64,000 bases of DNA from Pseudomonas sp. ok272 (GCF_900109995.1 NZ_FOCB01000010.1:160660-224659); one strand, 5' to 3'. Positions 8,602 through 17,392 are shown, numbered from the stretch's first letter. Notes: a model not told the origin generated them from the letters alone. Program-made: numbers and translations.

Positions 8602-9648
8602 ATGTCCGACCGCCTGACCCTGCTGCGTCCCGACGACTGGCATATTCATCTTCGCGATGGTGCTGTGTTGCCTAATACTGTCGCGGATGTCGCGCGCACC
8701 TTTGGTCGCGCGATCATCATGCCCAACCTGGTACCACCGGTGCGAAACGCCGCTGAAGCCGACGCCTATCGCCAGCGCATTCTCGCTGCGCGCCCGGCCG
8801 GCAGCCGCTTCGAACCACTGATGGTGCTCTACCTGACCGACCGCACAAGCGCCGAGGAAATCCGCACGGCCAAGGCCAGCGGTTTCGTTCACGCTGCCAA
8901 ACTGTACCCGGCCGGTGCGACCACCAACTCCGATTCTGGCGTAACCAGCATCGACAAGATTTTCCCGGCAATCGAAGCCATGGCTGAAGTTGGCATGCCG
9001 CTGCTGATTCATGGCGAGATCACCCGTGGCGACGTCGACGTGTTCGACCGCGAGAAAATCTTCATCGACGAGCATATGCGCCGTCTTGTAGAGCGTTTCC
9101 CGACGCTCAAGGTGGTGTTCGAACACATCACCACTGGCGATGCCGTGCAGTTCGTCAATGAAGCCTCGGCAAACGTGGGGGCCACCATCACCGCCCACCA
9201 CTTGCTGTACAACCGCAACCACATGCTGGTTGGCGGGATTCGCCCGCATTTCTATTGCCTGCCGATCCTCAAGCGCAATACCCACCAGGCAGCTCTGCTT
9301 GACGCCGCTACCAGCGGCAGCGAGAAGTTCTTCCTGGGCACCGACTCGGCTCCCCATGCCCAGCACGCCAAAGAAGCCGCGTGTGGCTGTGCCGGTTGCT
9401 ATACCGCCTATGCAGCCATCGAGATGTACGCCGAGGCGTTTGAACAACGCAATGCACTGGACAAGCTCGAAGCCTTCGCCAGCCTCAACGGCCCACGCTT
9501 CTACGGCCTGCCAGTGAACACCGATCGTATTACCCTGGTCCGCGAAGAGTGGACCGCCCCCGCCAGCCTGCCGTTTGGCGAGCTGACTGTCATCCCGCTG
9601 CGCGCCGGTGAAAAACTGCGCTGGCGCCTGCTGGAGGAACACCCGTGA
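8602..9648 (+). CDS. pyrC: Dihydroorotase
   Basis: Zinc enzyme closing carbamoyl-aspartate to dihydroorotate in pyrimidine synthesis; 348 residues, typical of the class II E. coli type. The metal pair H14/H16 (WHIHLRDG) and the carboxylated lysine K100 (HAAKLYPAG) are present, as is the LGTDSAPH segment near the C-terminus. ATG at 8602 follows the E. coli N-terminus. Its TGA overlaps the GTG start of rnt, so the two genes form a coupled pair. Confidence 0.97.
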   Translation: MSDRLTLLRPDDWHIHLRDGAVLPNTVADVARTFGRAIIMPNLVPPVRNAAEADAYRQRILAARPAGSRFEPLMVLYLTDRTSAEEIRTAKASGFVHAAKLYPAGATTNSDSGVTSIDKIFPAIEAMAEVGMPLLIHGEITRGDVDVFDREKIFIDEHMRRLVERFPTLKVVFEHITTGDAVQFVNEASANVGATITAHHLLYNRNHMLVGGIRPHFYCLPILKRNTHQAALLDAATSGSEKFFLGTDSAPHAQHAKEAACGCAGCYTAYAAIEMYAEAFEQRNALDKLEAFASLNGPRFYGLPVNTDRITLVREEWTAPASLPFGELTVIPLRAGEKLRWRLLEEHP

Positions 9649-10316
9649 GCGAAGACCATTACGACGACGAACAGGAAGGCCAGGGCAGTGGTTCGCGCCA
9701 CCCCATGGCAGCCAGGTTCCGAGGCTACCTGCCGGTAGTGATCGACGTTGAAACCGGCGGTTTCAACTGTGCCACCGATGCCTTGCTGGAAATCGCCGCA
9801 ACGACCATCAGCATGGACGAAAAGGGATTTGTGTTCCCTGATCACACCTACTTCTTCCGTGTCGAGCCCTTCGAGGGCGCCAACATCGAAGCGGCTGCCC
9901 TGGAGTTCACCGGGATCAAGCTCGATCACCCCTTGCGCATGGCCGTGAGTGAAGAAACAGCCTTGACCGATATCTTCCGCGGTGTGCGCAAGGCGCTGAA
10001 GGCCAACGGCTGCAAGCGAGCGATCCTGGTCGGCCACAACAGCAGCTTCGACCTGGGCTTCCTGAACGCCGCCGTCGCGCGCCTGGACATGAAGCGCAAC
10101 CCGTTTCACCCGTTCTCCAGCTTCGACACGGCAACGCTGGCCGGCCTGGCTTACGGTCAAACCGTACTGGCCAAGGCCTGCCAGGCGGCGGACATCGATT
10201 TCGACGGTCGCGAGGCCCATTCGGCTCGCTACGACACCGAGAAAACCGCCGACCTGTTCTGCGGCATCGTCAACCGCTGGAAGCAAATGGGTGGCTGGGA
10301 AGACTTCAACGACTAA
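9645..10316 (+). CDS. rnt: Ribonuclease T
   Basis: DEDD-family 3'-5' exoribonuclease that trims tRNA and other stable RNA 3' ends, active as a dimer. It has 223 residues. Exo I motif VIDVETGGFN, Exo II around VGHNSSFD, and Exo III HSARYDTEKTADLF supply the acidic residues and the catalytic histidine. It starts with GTG inside the pyrC stop and has a variable acidic leader of about 25 residues before the exonuclease fold. A terminator follows within 40 bp. Confidence 0.96.
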   Translation: MSEDHYDDEQEGQGSGSRHPMAARFRGYLPVVIDVETGGFNCATDALLEIAATTISMDEKGFVFPDHTYFFRVEPFEGANIEAAALEFTGIKLDHPLRMAVSEETALTDIFRGVRKALKANGCKRAILVGHNSSFDLGFLNAAVARLDMKRNPFHPFSSFDTATLAGLAYGQTVLAKACQAADIDFDGREAHSARYDTEKTADLFCGIVNRWKQMGGWEDFND

Positions 10317-10342
10317 TCACGTCGCCGGTTTCCAGCGCCCAT

Positions 10343-10371
10343 AAAAAAACCGGACAATGTCCGGTTTTTTT
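10343..10371. terminator. Bidirectional terminator, rnt / peroxiredoxin
   Basis: Stem CCGGAC / GTCCGG with a 3-nt AAT loop, preceded by seven A and followed by seven T. This symmetric form can end transcription from both converging genes. Confidence 0.9.
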
Positions 10372-10387
10372 ATACCTTGAACGTGGC

Positions 10388-10990
10388 TTACAGCTTGCCA
10401 GCGTTCTCGGTCAGGTAGGCCGCAACACCTTCTGGCGAAGCGTTCATGCCTTTGTCGCCTTTTTTCCAGTTGGCTGGGCAAACTTCGCCGTGCTCTTCGT
10501 GGAATTGCAGGGCGTCGACCAGACGAATCAGCTCTTCCATGTTACGGCCCAGCGGCAGGTCGTTGATGATCTGCGAGCGGACAACGCCTTTGTCATCGAT
10601 CAGGAATGCGCCACGGAACGCCACGCCGCCTTCGGACTCAACGTCGTAGGCCTTGGCGATGTCGTGCTTCATGTCGGCAGCCATGGTGTATTTGACTTTA
10701 CCGATGCCGCCATCATTGATGGCGGTGTTGCGCCAGGCGTTGTGGGTGAAGTGGGAGTCGATGGAAACGGCTACGACTTCAACATTACGCGCCTTGAAAT
10801 CGTCCATGCGGTGGTCCAGGGCGATCAACTCGGACGGGCAGACGAAGGTGAAGTCCAGTGGGTAGAAGAACACCAGGCCGTATTTGCCTTTGATGGCAGA
10901 GGACAGGGTGAAGCTGTCAACGATTTCGCCATTGCCGAGTACGGCCGGAACGGTGAAGTCAGGGGCTTGTTTGCCTACGAGTACGCTCAT
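10388..10990 (-). CDS. 2-Cys peroxiredoxin (AhpC/TSA family)
   Basis: Thiol peroxidase that reduces hydrogen peroxide and organic hydroperoxides, 200 residues. The peroxidatic cysteine is C51 in DFTFVCPSEL and the resolving cysteine lies in GEVCPANW near the C-terminus, so it is a typical 2-Cys enzyme. It corresponds to PA3529 by position. It is divergent from bfd across about 300 bp and probably helps guard the iron-storage genes next door from peroxide chemistry. No AhpF partner is adjacent. Confidence 0.93.
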   Translation of the reverse strand: MSVLVGKQAPDFTVPAVLGNGEIVDSFTLSSAIKGKYGLVFFYPLDFTFVCPSELIALDHRMDDFKARNVEVVAVSIDSHFTHNAWRNTAINDGGIGKVKYTMAADMKHDIAKAYDVESEGGVAFRGAFLIDDKGVVRSQIINDLPLGRNMEELIRLVDALQFHEEHGEVCPANWKKGDKGMNASPEGVAAYLTENAGKL

Positions 10991-11299
10991 TGGATATCTC
11001 CTGGTGTGGTGGCGTGAAGAACGCTATCGACCCAGTCTGGCGTGGTTAAACGACAGGCTGATGAATCGAGTGCCCTTCGCAAGGACCGACCATCATACAC
11101 CGCGTTTTTGACCTGTCCTTAACGGTTTTTGCTGCACCTTCGAAAACCCTTCAGGGGAATGCATGGCCCGACGTCGACCACCGTTCGTCTGCTCGACAAG
11201 GATCTGACACAAAGCTGACTGAAACAACTTTGACAATCATTCTCGTTAACATTAAGATCCATCGCAACTGAGCCATAACCAGCGATGGGTTATCACTTT
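10991..11299. other. Divergent promoter region, peroxiredoxin / bfd
   Basis: About 310 bp without a gene. It holds promoters for both flanking genes and a Fur-like box at 11232-11250 close to bfd. I see no clear OxyR site by eye. Confidence 0.6.
11232..11250 (+). promoter_or_regulatory. Fur box upstream of bfd
   Basis: GACAATCATTCTCGTTAAC matches the 19-bp Fur consensus at 13 positions. It lies 50 bp before the bfd start. Bfd is induced by iron starvation in P. aeruginosa, which fits Fur repression at this site. Confidence 0.75.
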
Positions 11300-11518
11300 A
11301 TGTATGTATGCCTCTGCACTGGCGTCACCGACGGTAAGATCCGCGATGCAATCTACGAAGGTTGCTGCAGCTACCGTGAGGTGCGTGAAGCCACCGGCGT
11401 TGCCAGTCAATGCGGTAAATGCGCCTGCCTTGCCAAGCAAGTGGTTCGCGAAACCCTCGCCGACTTGCAATTGAGCCAGGCCGCGATCCCCTACCCGGTA
11501 GAATTTTCCGCCGCGTAA
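11300..11518 (+). CDS. bfd: Bacterioferritin-associated ferredoxin
   Basis: A 72-residue [2Fe-2S] protein that docks on bacterioferritin and supplies electrons to release stored iron. Cysteines C4, C6, C38 and C41 have the exact Bfd pattern. ATG at 11300 gives the family N-terminus MYVCLCTGVTD; an in-frame ATG at 11285 would add five residues without homology. A Fur box lies upstream and bfr follows, so mobilisation and storage genes sit together but appear separately transcribed. Confidence 0.96.
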   Translation: MYVCLCTGVTDGKIRDAIYEGCCSYREVREATGVASQCGKCACLAKQVVRETLADLQLSQAAIPYPVEFSAA

Positions 11519-11536
11519 CGAGAACATTCCAAAGAG

Positions 11537-11560
11537 CCGGACTTAGTGTCCGGTTTTTTT
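11537..11560 (+). terminator. Terminator after bfd
   Basis: Stem CCGGAC / GTCCGG, 5-nt loop, then seven T. It separates bfd from bfr. Confidence 0.9.
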
Positions 11561-11717
11561 ATGCCCAGAATTCAATCGCTTAGCGCCAGGATGCGGAACA
11601 CAAACATTCTTATTCCGATTAATTTTCATATATTATTCAATAACTTAGGTTTGACACTCAGAACCCGCAGGCCCAGACTCGGCCGCATATACGGTCATTA
11701 AAGGGCAGGACCCCATC

Positions 11718-12188
11718 ATGAAAGGCGACGTCACGGTCATCCAGCACCTCAACAAGATTCTTGCCAATGAGCTGGTCGCAATCAATCAGTACTTCCTGCA
11801 TGCACGCATGTATGAAGATTGGGGTCTGGAAAAGCTCGGCAAGCACGAGTACCACGAATCCATCGACGAGATGAAACACGCTGACAAGCTGATCAAGCGC
11901 ATCCTGTTCCTTGAAGGCCTGCCAAACGTCCAGGACCTGGGCAAGCTGCACATCGGCGAGCACACCAAGGAAATGCTGGAGTGCGACCTGCGCATCGAGC
12001 GTACCGGTCACGCCGACCTCAAGGTCGCCATCGCGCATTGCGAAACCGTTGGCGACTTCGGCAGCCGTGAACTGTTGGAAGACATTCTCGAATCCGAAGA
12101 AGAACATATCGACTGGCTGGAAACCCAATTGGGCCTGATCGATAAAGTGGGTATCGAGAACTACCTGCAATCGCAGATGGGCGAGTAA
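11718..12188 (+). CDS. bfr: Bacterioferritin (BfrB type)
   Basis: Heme-containing iron-storage protein that forms a 24-mer shell; 156 residues. The heme ligand M52 is present (ESIDEMKHADKL), as are ferroxidase ligands of the ExxH type in NELVAINQYF, ESIDEMKHA and EEEHIDWLE. The N-terminus MKGDVTVIQHLN matches P. aeruginosa BfrB, the partner of Bfd. About 200 bp separate it from bfd, with an AT-rich promoter stretch at 11600-11640. Confidence 0.97.
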   Translation: MKGDVTVIQHLNKILANELVAINQYFLHARMYEDWGLEKLGKHEYHESIDEMKHADKLIKRILFLEGLPNVQDLGKLHIGEHTKEMLECDLRIERTGHADLKVAIAHCETVGDFGSRELLEDILESEEEHIDWLETQLGLIDKVGIENYLQSQMGE

Positions 12189-12220
12189 CCATTACCGCGC
12201 CGTAACTTCTTGATGGCCAA

Positions 12221-12257
12221 AAAAAGCCCCGCACTCTTGAGAGTCGCGGGGCTTTTT
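12221..12257. terminator. Bidirectional terminator, bfr / grxD
   Basis: Stem of 11 bp around TTGA (GCCCCGC-ACTC / GAGT-CGCGGGGC, one bulge), flanked by five A and five T, serving both converging genes. Confidence 0.88.
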
Positions 12258-12321
12258 GTTGCCGGCTGGAATACAACTTACAGGCAATGAAGACTCACTT
12301 GTAAGTCGTACTCACGCTGCA

Positions 12322-12660
12322 TCACGCTTCGGTCTTGGCAGCAGCCTTCTCGGCAGCTTCCTTGATCAATGCCTGCAACGAACCGTCAGCAGCCATCTCG
12401 GTCATGATGTCGCTACCGCCGACCAGTTCACCACCGACCCACAGTTGCGGGAAGGTTGGCCAGTTGGCGTATTTAGGCAGGTTGGCGCGGATTTCCGGGT
12501 TCTGCAGGATGTCCACGTACGCGAACTTCTCACCACAGCCCATCACGGCCTGCGCGGCTTTCGCAGAGAAGCCACACTGTGGGGCATTCGGCGAGCCTTT
12601 CATGTAAAGCAGAATGGTGTTGTTGGCAATCTGCTCTTTAATCGTTTCGATGATATCCAT
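12322..12660 (-). CDS. grxD: Monothiol glutaredoxin Grx4
   Basis: CGFS-type glutaredoxin that binds a [2Fe-2S] cluster with glutathione and delivers it to iron-sulfur proteins; 112 residues. The active-site C29-G-F-S and the later WPTFPQLWVGGELVGGSDI glutathione-binding region are present. The Ala/Lys-rich tail (EAAEKAAAKTEA) is a common extension. It belongs to the conserved bfd-bfr-grxD iron cluster of pseudomonads. Confidence 0.97.
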   Translation of the reverse strand: MDIIETIKEQIANNTILLYMKGSPNAPQCGFSAKAAQAVMGCGEKFAYVDILQNPEIRANLPKYANWPTFPQLWVGGELVGGSDIMTEMAADGSLQALIKEAAEKAAAKTEA

Positions 12661-12757
12661 GGAGCACCTCGGCTGAACTTTCCGACTCAGTTGTCGGCAC
12701 GGTGGCGCATTGTAACGGAAAGCCCGACGCCATGCTTGGTCTCCCCGACAGACACAC

Positions 12758-14866
12758 TCACGCCGCCGCGACCGTCACCGGCACACCATTGAGCACCGCA
12801 TTGCCGGACAACTCGTCCAACTGACGCTCATCCGTCAGGTCGTTGGCGCTAGAGCCCGGCTGCGCCATGGCGATGGTCATCCGCACACCGGGACGGGCAT
12901 GCCCCCAGCCGTGGGGGAGGCTGACCACGCCCTTCATCATGTCGGCACTGCCCATCACCTCCACCTCGATCTCCCCGATTCGCGAGCTGACCCGCACTCG
13001 CTGCCCATCGCACAACCCACGGCTCGCGAGATCGTCCGGGTGCATCAGTAACTGGTGGCGCGGTTTGCCCTTCACCAGCCGATGATAGTTATGCATCCAC
13101 GAGTTATTGCTGCGCACATGCCGGCGCCCAATCATCAACAGCTCATCGGCAGGCGGCGCTTGCAACGCGGCAAATCGCGCCAAGTCCGCCAGGATCGCCG
13201 GCGGTGCCGCCTGTACACGCTGATTGGCGGTTTTGAGTCGCGGAGCCAGGTTGGCCTTCAGCGCCCCCAAGTCAACGCCGTGGGGGTGATCGAACAGGCT
13301 GGCCACCGACAGTTTGTGTGTCGAGGCGTCGCCATAGGGGCCGGCACGCAAGCCGAAGTCAATCATCTGCGCGGGAGGCATCGTAGGCTTGAGCGTCTTG
13401 CCGGTCCTGGCGGCAAATGCTTGGGCGAGTCCGACGAAGATTTCCCAATCATGCAGCGCACCTTCCGGCTTGGGCAGGATCGCCCGGTTGAACCGGCTGA
13501 CGTTGCGCACCGCGAACATGTTGAACGTAGTGTCGTAGTGATCGTTTTCCAGCGCCGAGGTGGACGGCAGGATCAGGTCGGCATAGCGCGTGGTCTCGTT
13601 GATGTATAGGTCGATGCTGAGCATGAACTCCAACCCGTCGAGGGCGTGCTCCAACTGCCGGCCATTGGGGGTGGACAACACCGGGTTGCCGGCCACGGTC
13701 ACCAGCGCACGCACCTGCCCTTCGCCTTCGGTGAGTATTTCCTCGGCCAGCGCCGACACCGGGAACTCCCCGCCGTATTCCGGCCGACCCGACACGCGAC
13801 TCTGCCACAGGTTGAAATGCCCACCGGAAGTGGAGGCCACCAAGTCCACCGCTGGCTCGGTGCACAGTGCGCCGCCCACGCGATCGAGGTTGCCGGTCAC
13901 CAAATTGATCAACTGCACCAGCCAATGGCACAAGGTGCCGAATGCCTGGGTGGAAACCCCCATGCGCCCATAACACACAGCCGTCTTCGCGCTGGAAAAA
14001 TCCCGCGCCAACTGGCGGATTTGCGCCGCGGGCACCGAGCACAGTGGGCTCATGGCCTCGGCGCTGAATCCCGACACGGCCTGGCGGACGTCCTCCAGCC
14101 CATCGACCGGCAAATGGCTGTCACGCGTCAGGCCCTCGGCGAACAAGGTGTTCAGCAGGCCGAACAACAGCGCCGCATCCCCCCCAGGACGGACAAACAC
14201 ATGCTGGTCGGCCATCGCTGCCGTCTCGCTGCGCCGTGGGTCGACCACCACGACTTTGCCGCCGCGGGCCTGGATCGCCTTCAAGCGCTTTTCCACATCC
14301 GGCACGGTCATGATGCTGCCGTTGGAGGCCAATGGGTTGCCTCCCAGGATCAACATGAAATCGGTGTGATCGATGTCGGGGATCGGCAATAGAAAACCGT
14401 GGCCGTACATCAAGTAACTGGAGAGGTGATGGGGCAGTTGATCGACCGATGTCGCGGAAAAACGATTACGGGTTTTCAGCAGGCTGAGGAAGTAGTTGCT
14501 GTGGGTCATCAACCCATAGTTGTGCACACTTGGATTGCCCTGGTAGATGGCGACCGCGTTCTGCCCATGCCGCTCCTGTATCGCCGACAGGCGATCGGCT
14601 ACCAACGCGAAGGCATCGTCCCAGGCAATCGGCTGCCATTGGCTGCCGACGCGCCGCATGGGCTGGCGGAGTCGGTCCGGATCATTCTGGATGTCCTGCA
14701 AGGCCACGGCCTTGGGGCAAATATGACCACGGCTAAAGGTGTCCTGCGTATCGCCCTTGATTGAGGTGATCTGCAGGTCGGCGTCTTCGCTGGCGGTGGT
14801 CTCGATGGTCAAGCCACAAATGGCTTCACACAAGTGGCAGGCACGGTGATGGAGAGTCTTGGTCAT
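12758..14866 (-). CDS. Molybdopterin oxidoreductase, substrate unknown
   Basis: A 702-residue member of the bis-MGD (formate dehydrogenase/nitrate reductase-like) family. The N-terminal CX2CX3C (CHLCEAIC) plus a fourth cysteine in RGHICPKA can hold a [4Fe-4S] cluster. The central molybdopterin region (about 60-520) and the C-terminal dinucleotide-binding beta-barrel (RVRVSSRIGEIEVEV onward) are complete. No twin-arginine signal is visible, so it is probably cytoplasmic. No partner subunits flank it. Substrate cannot be told from sequence. Confidence 0.88.
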   Translation of the reverse strand: MTKTLHHRACHLCEAICGLTIETTASEDADLQITSIKGDTQDTFSRGHICPKAVALQDIQNDPDRLRQPMRRVGSQWQPIAWDDAFALVADRLSAIQERHGQNAVAIYQGNPSVHNYGLMTHSNYFLSLLKTRNRFSATSVDQLPHHLSSYLMYGHGFLLPIPDIDHTDFMLILGGNPLASNGSIMTVPDVEKRLKAIQARGGKVVVVDPRRSETAAMADQHVFVRPGGDAALLFGLLNTLFAEGLTRDSHLPVDGLEDVRQAVSGFSAEAMSPLCSVPAAQIRQLARDFSSAKTAVCYGRMGVSTQAFGTLCHWLVQLINLVTGNLDRVGGALCTEPAVDLVASTSGGHFNLWQSRVSGRPEYGGEFPVSALAEEILTEGEGQVRALVTVAGNPVLSTPNGRQLEHALDGLEFMLSIDLYINETTRYADLILPSTSALENDHYDTTFNMFAVRNVSRFNRAILPKPEGALHDWEIFVGLAQAFAARTGKTLKPTMPPAQMIDFGLRAGPYGDASTHKLSVASLFDHPHGVDLGALKANLAPRLKTANQRVQAAPPAILADLARFAALQAPPADELLMIGRRHVRSNNSWMHNYHRLVKGKPRHQLLMHPDDLASRGLCDGQRVRVSSRIGEIEVEVMGSADMMKGVVSLPHGWGHARPGVRMTIAMAQPGSSANDLTDERQLDELSGNAVLNGVPVTVAAA

Positions 14867-15313
14867 GGCCAGTCTCTGTTATTCGAGGCAACCCGGACGC
14901 GGCTGCGGAGACAAAACTATGGGCCGGGCCCGGCCGCTACGCCAGCGACGTTCGTCTTGTGAATCGACGACTATCAGGCCAGTCGATACCCAACCATGAG
15001 TGCCCGCCCAGCATGGCGCGAACCGACCAGGACGGTCCCCCGCCCCCCCCCCCGGATTGCCAACGCGCGCGAAGGCAGTGTACAAAGGGTTCGCTGCTGT
15101 CAGGAACCAGGCTTCAAAAGCGCTACTGCGGTTATCCCGTAGCCCCTCTGAACTCCCCTAAAAACCGTAGCCCTATTGGTAAGACGCGACATTTAATGTC
15201 AGTATCGCGCCTTCCCCTATTTCGTCGCCCCGTGCGGCTTACGCCGCAGGTCTCGCCCGTTTCAAATTGAACAAGGCTTTGAGTATCTGCGGTCTGTTGC
15301 AAAAAGGTAGTCA
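14867..15313. other. Intergenic region upstream of argF
   Basis: About 450 bp without a gene. It holds a C11 tract at 15043-15053 (with C5 just before it, split by a G) and an ArgR operator at 15171-15212. The rest shows nothing recognisable. Confidence 0.6.
15171..15212 (-). promoter_or_regulatory. ArgR operator upstream of argF
   Basis: On the minus strand TGTCGC begins at 15191 and is followed by N8, AA and N5, a full match to the Pseudomonas ArgR half-site. A second, weaker half (AGGCGC-N8-CA) starts exactly 21 bp before it. The pair sits about 100-140 bp before the argF start, as expected for arginine repression. Confidence 0.78.
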
Positions 15314-16237
15314 ATGATGAGCGCAAGGCACTTTCTCTCCCTGATGGATTGCACGCCCGAAGAGCTGGTCAGCGTCATCCGTCGAGGCATTGAGCTCAAA
15401 GACCTGCGTAACCGCGGCGTACTGTTCGAGCCGTTGAAAAACCGCGTCCTGGGGATGATCTTCGAGAAGTCCTCGACCCGGACTCGCCTGTCGTTCGAAG
15501 CGGGCATGATCCAGCTCGGCGGCCAGGCCATTTTCCTCTCGCCACGCGACACCCAACTGGGGCGCGGCGAGCCGATCGGCGACTGCGCGATCGTCATGTC
15601 GCGCATGCTCGACGCGGTGATGATCCGCACCTTTGCCCACAGCACCCTGACCGAGTTCGCGGCCAACTCCCGCGTACCGGTGATCAACGGCCTGTCCGAT
15701 GACCTGCACCCGTGCCAACTGCTGGCCGACATGCAGACCTTCCTTGAACATCGTGGCTCGATCCAGGGCAAGACCGTGGCCTGGATCGGCGATGGCAACA
15801 ACATGTGCAACAGCTATATAGAAGCCGCGATCCAGTTCGACTTCCAACTGCGCATCGCCTGCCCTGAAGGCTACGAGCCCAACCCTGCGTTCGTTGCCGC
15901 TGCCGGCGAGCGCGTGACCATCGTTCGTGACCCAAAAGATGCGGTTCGCGGCGCCCACCTGGTCAGTACCGACGTCTGGACCTCCATGGGCCAGGAAGAA
16001 GAAACCGCCAAGCGCCTCAAACTGTTTGCGCCCTACCAGGTCAATCGTGCCCTGCTCGACCTGGCCGCCGAAGACGTTCTGTTCATGCATTGCCTGCCCG
16101 CCCACCGCGGCGAAGAAATCAGCCTCGACCTGCTGGACGACACCCGCTCGGTCGCCTGGGATCAGGCCGAGAACCGCCTGCATGCACAAAAGGCCCTGCT
16201 GGAGTTTCTCGTTCCGCCGGCGTACCACCACGCATGA
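15314..16237 (+). CDS. argF: Ornithine carbamoyltransferase (anabolic)
   Basis: Makes citrulline from ornithine and carbamoyl phosphate in arginine synthesis; 307 residues. The carbamoyl-phosphate site KSSTRTR, the DDLHPCQ motif and the ornithine-site HCLPAHRGEE are intact. Two adjacent ATG codons (15314, 15317) are possible starts; the family usually begins MSARHFLSL. Its stop overlaps the start of an ABC ATPase gene. An ArgR operator lies upstream. Confidence 0.97.
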   Translation: MMSARHFLSLMDCTPEELVSVIRRGIELKDLRNRGVLFEPLKNRVLGMIFEKSSTRTRLSFEAGMIQLGGQAIFLSPRDTQLGRGEPIGDCAIVMSRMLDAVMIRTFAHSTLTEFAANSRVPVINGLSDDLHPCQLLADMQTFLEHRGSIQGKTVAWIGDGNNMCNSYIEAAIQFDFQLRIACPEGYEPNPAFVAAAGERVTIVRDPKDAVRGAHLVSTDVWTSMGQEEETAKRLKLFAPYQVNRALLDLAAEDVLFMHCLPAHRGEEISLDLLDDTRSVAWDQAENRLHAQKALLEFLVPPAYHHA

Positions 16238-17343
16238 GCCATTCACTCCTGCTGAACCTGCGCAACCTGGCCTGCGGCTACCAAGACCAGCGCGTGGTGC
16301 AGAACCTCAACCTGCACCTCAACGCCGGTGACATCGGCTGCCTGCTGGGTTCCTCGGGTTGCGGCAAGACCACCACCCTGCGGGCCATCGCCGGCTTCGA
16401 GCCGGTTCACGAAGGGGAAATCCAACTGGCGGGCGAAACCATCTCCAGTGCCGGCTTCACCCTGGCCCCGGAGAAACGCCGAATCGGCATGGTGTTCCAG
16501 GACTACGCGCTGTTTCCACACCTGAGCGTGGCCGACAACATTGCCTTTGGCATTCGCAAGCACCCAAACAAGGACCGGGTAACCCAGGAGATGCTGGAAC
16601 TGGTCAACCTGAAGAACCTCGGCAAGCGCTTTCCCCACGAGCTCTCCGGTGGCCAGCAACAACGTGTGGCATTGGCCCGGGCGCTCGCCCCGGAACCTCA
16701 ACTGCTGCTGCTCGACGAACCGTTCTCCAACCTCGACGGCGAATTGCGGCGCAAACTGAGTCACGAAGTGCGCGACATTCTCAAGAGCCGAGGCACCAGC
16801 GCGATCCTGGTGACTCACGATCAGGAAGAGGCCTTTGCGGTCAGCGACCAGGTTGGGGTGTTCAAGGAAGGTCGGTTGGAGCAGTGGGATACGCCCTACA
16901 ACCTGTATCACGAACCGCTGACGCCCTATGTGGCGAGCTTCATTGGCCAGGGCTACTTCATTCGTGGCCAGATGCAGACCCCGGAATCGGTACAGACCGA
17001 ACTGGGCGTGCTACGCGGCAACCGCGCCTACACCTGGCCCGCCGGCGCCGCGGTGGATGTGCTGTTGCGTCCGGATGACATCGTCTATGCGCCGCAAAGC
17101 CCGCTCAAGGCACGGATCGTCGGCAAGACCTTCCTGGGCGCCTCGATGCTCTATCGCCTGCAACTGCCGACCGGCAGCCAGTTGGAATCGATTTTCCCAA
17201 GCCACGCCGATCATCAGATCGGCGCCGAGGTCGGCATTCGCGTCGCCGCTGAACACCTGGTGTTGTTCCAGGCGTCTGGCAGTACCGCGGCGCAGATTCT
17301 GGCCGCGGAATCCGGCGTTCGCCGGCACAGCACCGTCTCCTGA
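16234..17343 (+). CDS. ABC transporter ATP-binding protein (FbpC/PotA-like, orphan)
   Basis: A 369-residue ATPase of the iron/polyamine/spermidine importer class. Walker A LGSSGCGKTTT, signature LSGGQQQRVALA, Walker B LLLLDEPFSNLD and the switch histidine LVTHDQEEA are all present (residues 1-235). A C-terminal TOBE-type domain (about 265-350) follows. ATG at 16234 overlaps the argF stop. No permease or binding protein is adjacent, as also for PA3538, so its partners must be encoded elsewhere. Confidence 0.92.
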   Translation: MSHSLLLNLRNLACGYQDQRVVQNLNLHLNAGDIGCLLGSSGCGKTTTLRAIAGFEPVHEGEIQLAGETISSAGFTLAPEKRRIGMVFQDYALFPHLSVADNIAFGIRKHPNKDRVTQEMLELVNLKNLGKRFPHELSGGQQQRVALARALAPEPQLLLLDEPFSNLDGELRRKLSHEVRDILKSRGTSAILVTHDQEEAFAVSDQVGVFKEGRLEQWDTPYNLYHEPLTPYVASFIGQGYFIRGQMQTPESVQTELGVLRGNRAYTWPAGAAVDVLLRPDDIVYAPQSPLKARIVGKTFLGASMLYRLQLPTGSQLESIFPSHADHQIGAEVGIRVAAEHLVLFQASGSTAAQILAAESGVRRHSTVS

Positions 17344-17352
17344 ACCTACGCC

Positions 17353-17387
17353 CTCGATGTGAGCGCACGCGCTGCGCTCACATCGAG
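17353..17387. terminator. Long perfect hairpin between converging genes
   Basis: A 15-bp perfect stem (CTCGATGTGAGCGCA and its complement) with a 5-nt CGCGC loop lies 10 bp beyond the ABC gene stop and 6 bp from the stop of the converging PhzF gene. It lacks a U tract, so it may act as a barrier or mRNA cap for both genes rather than a classic terminator. Confidence 0.65.
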
Positions 17388-17392
17388 CAGGG

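Noticed and set aside
8491..9642. Minus-strand frame opposite pyrC
   Set aside because: Shadow of pyrC; composition follows the sense gene.
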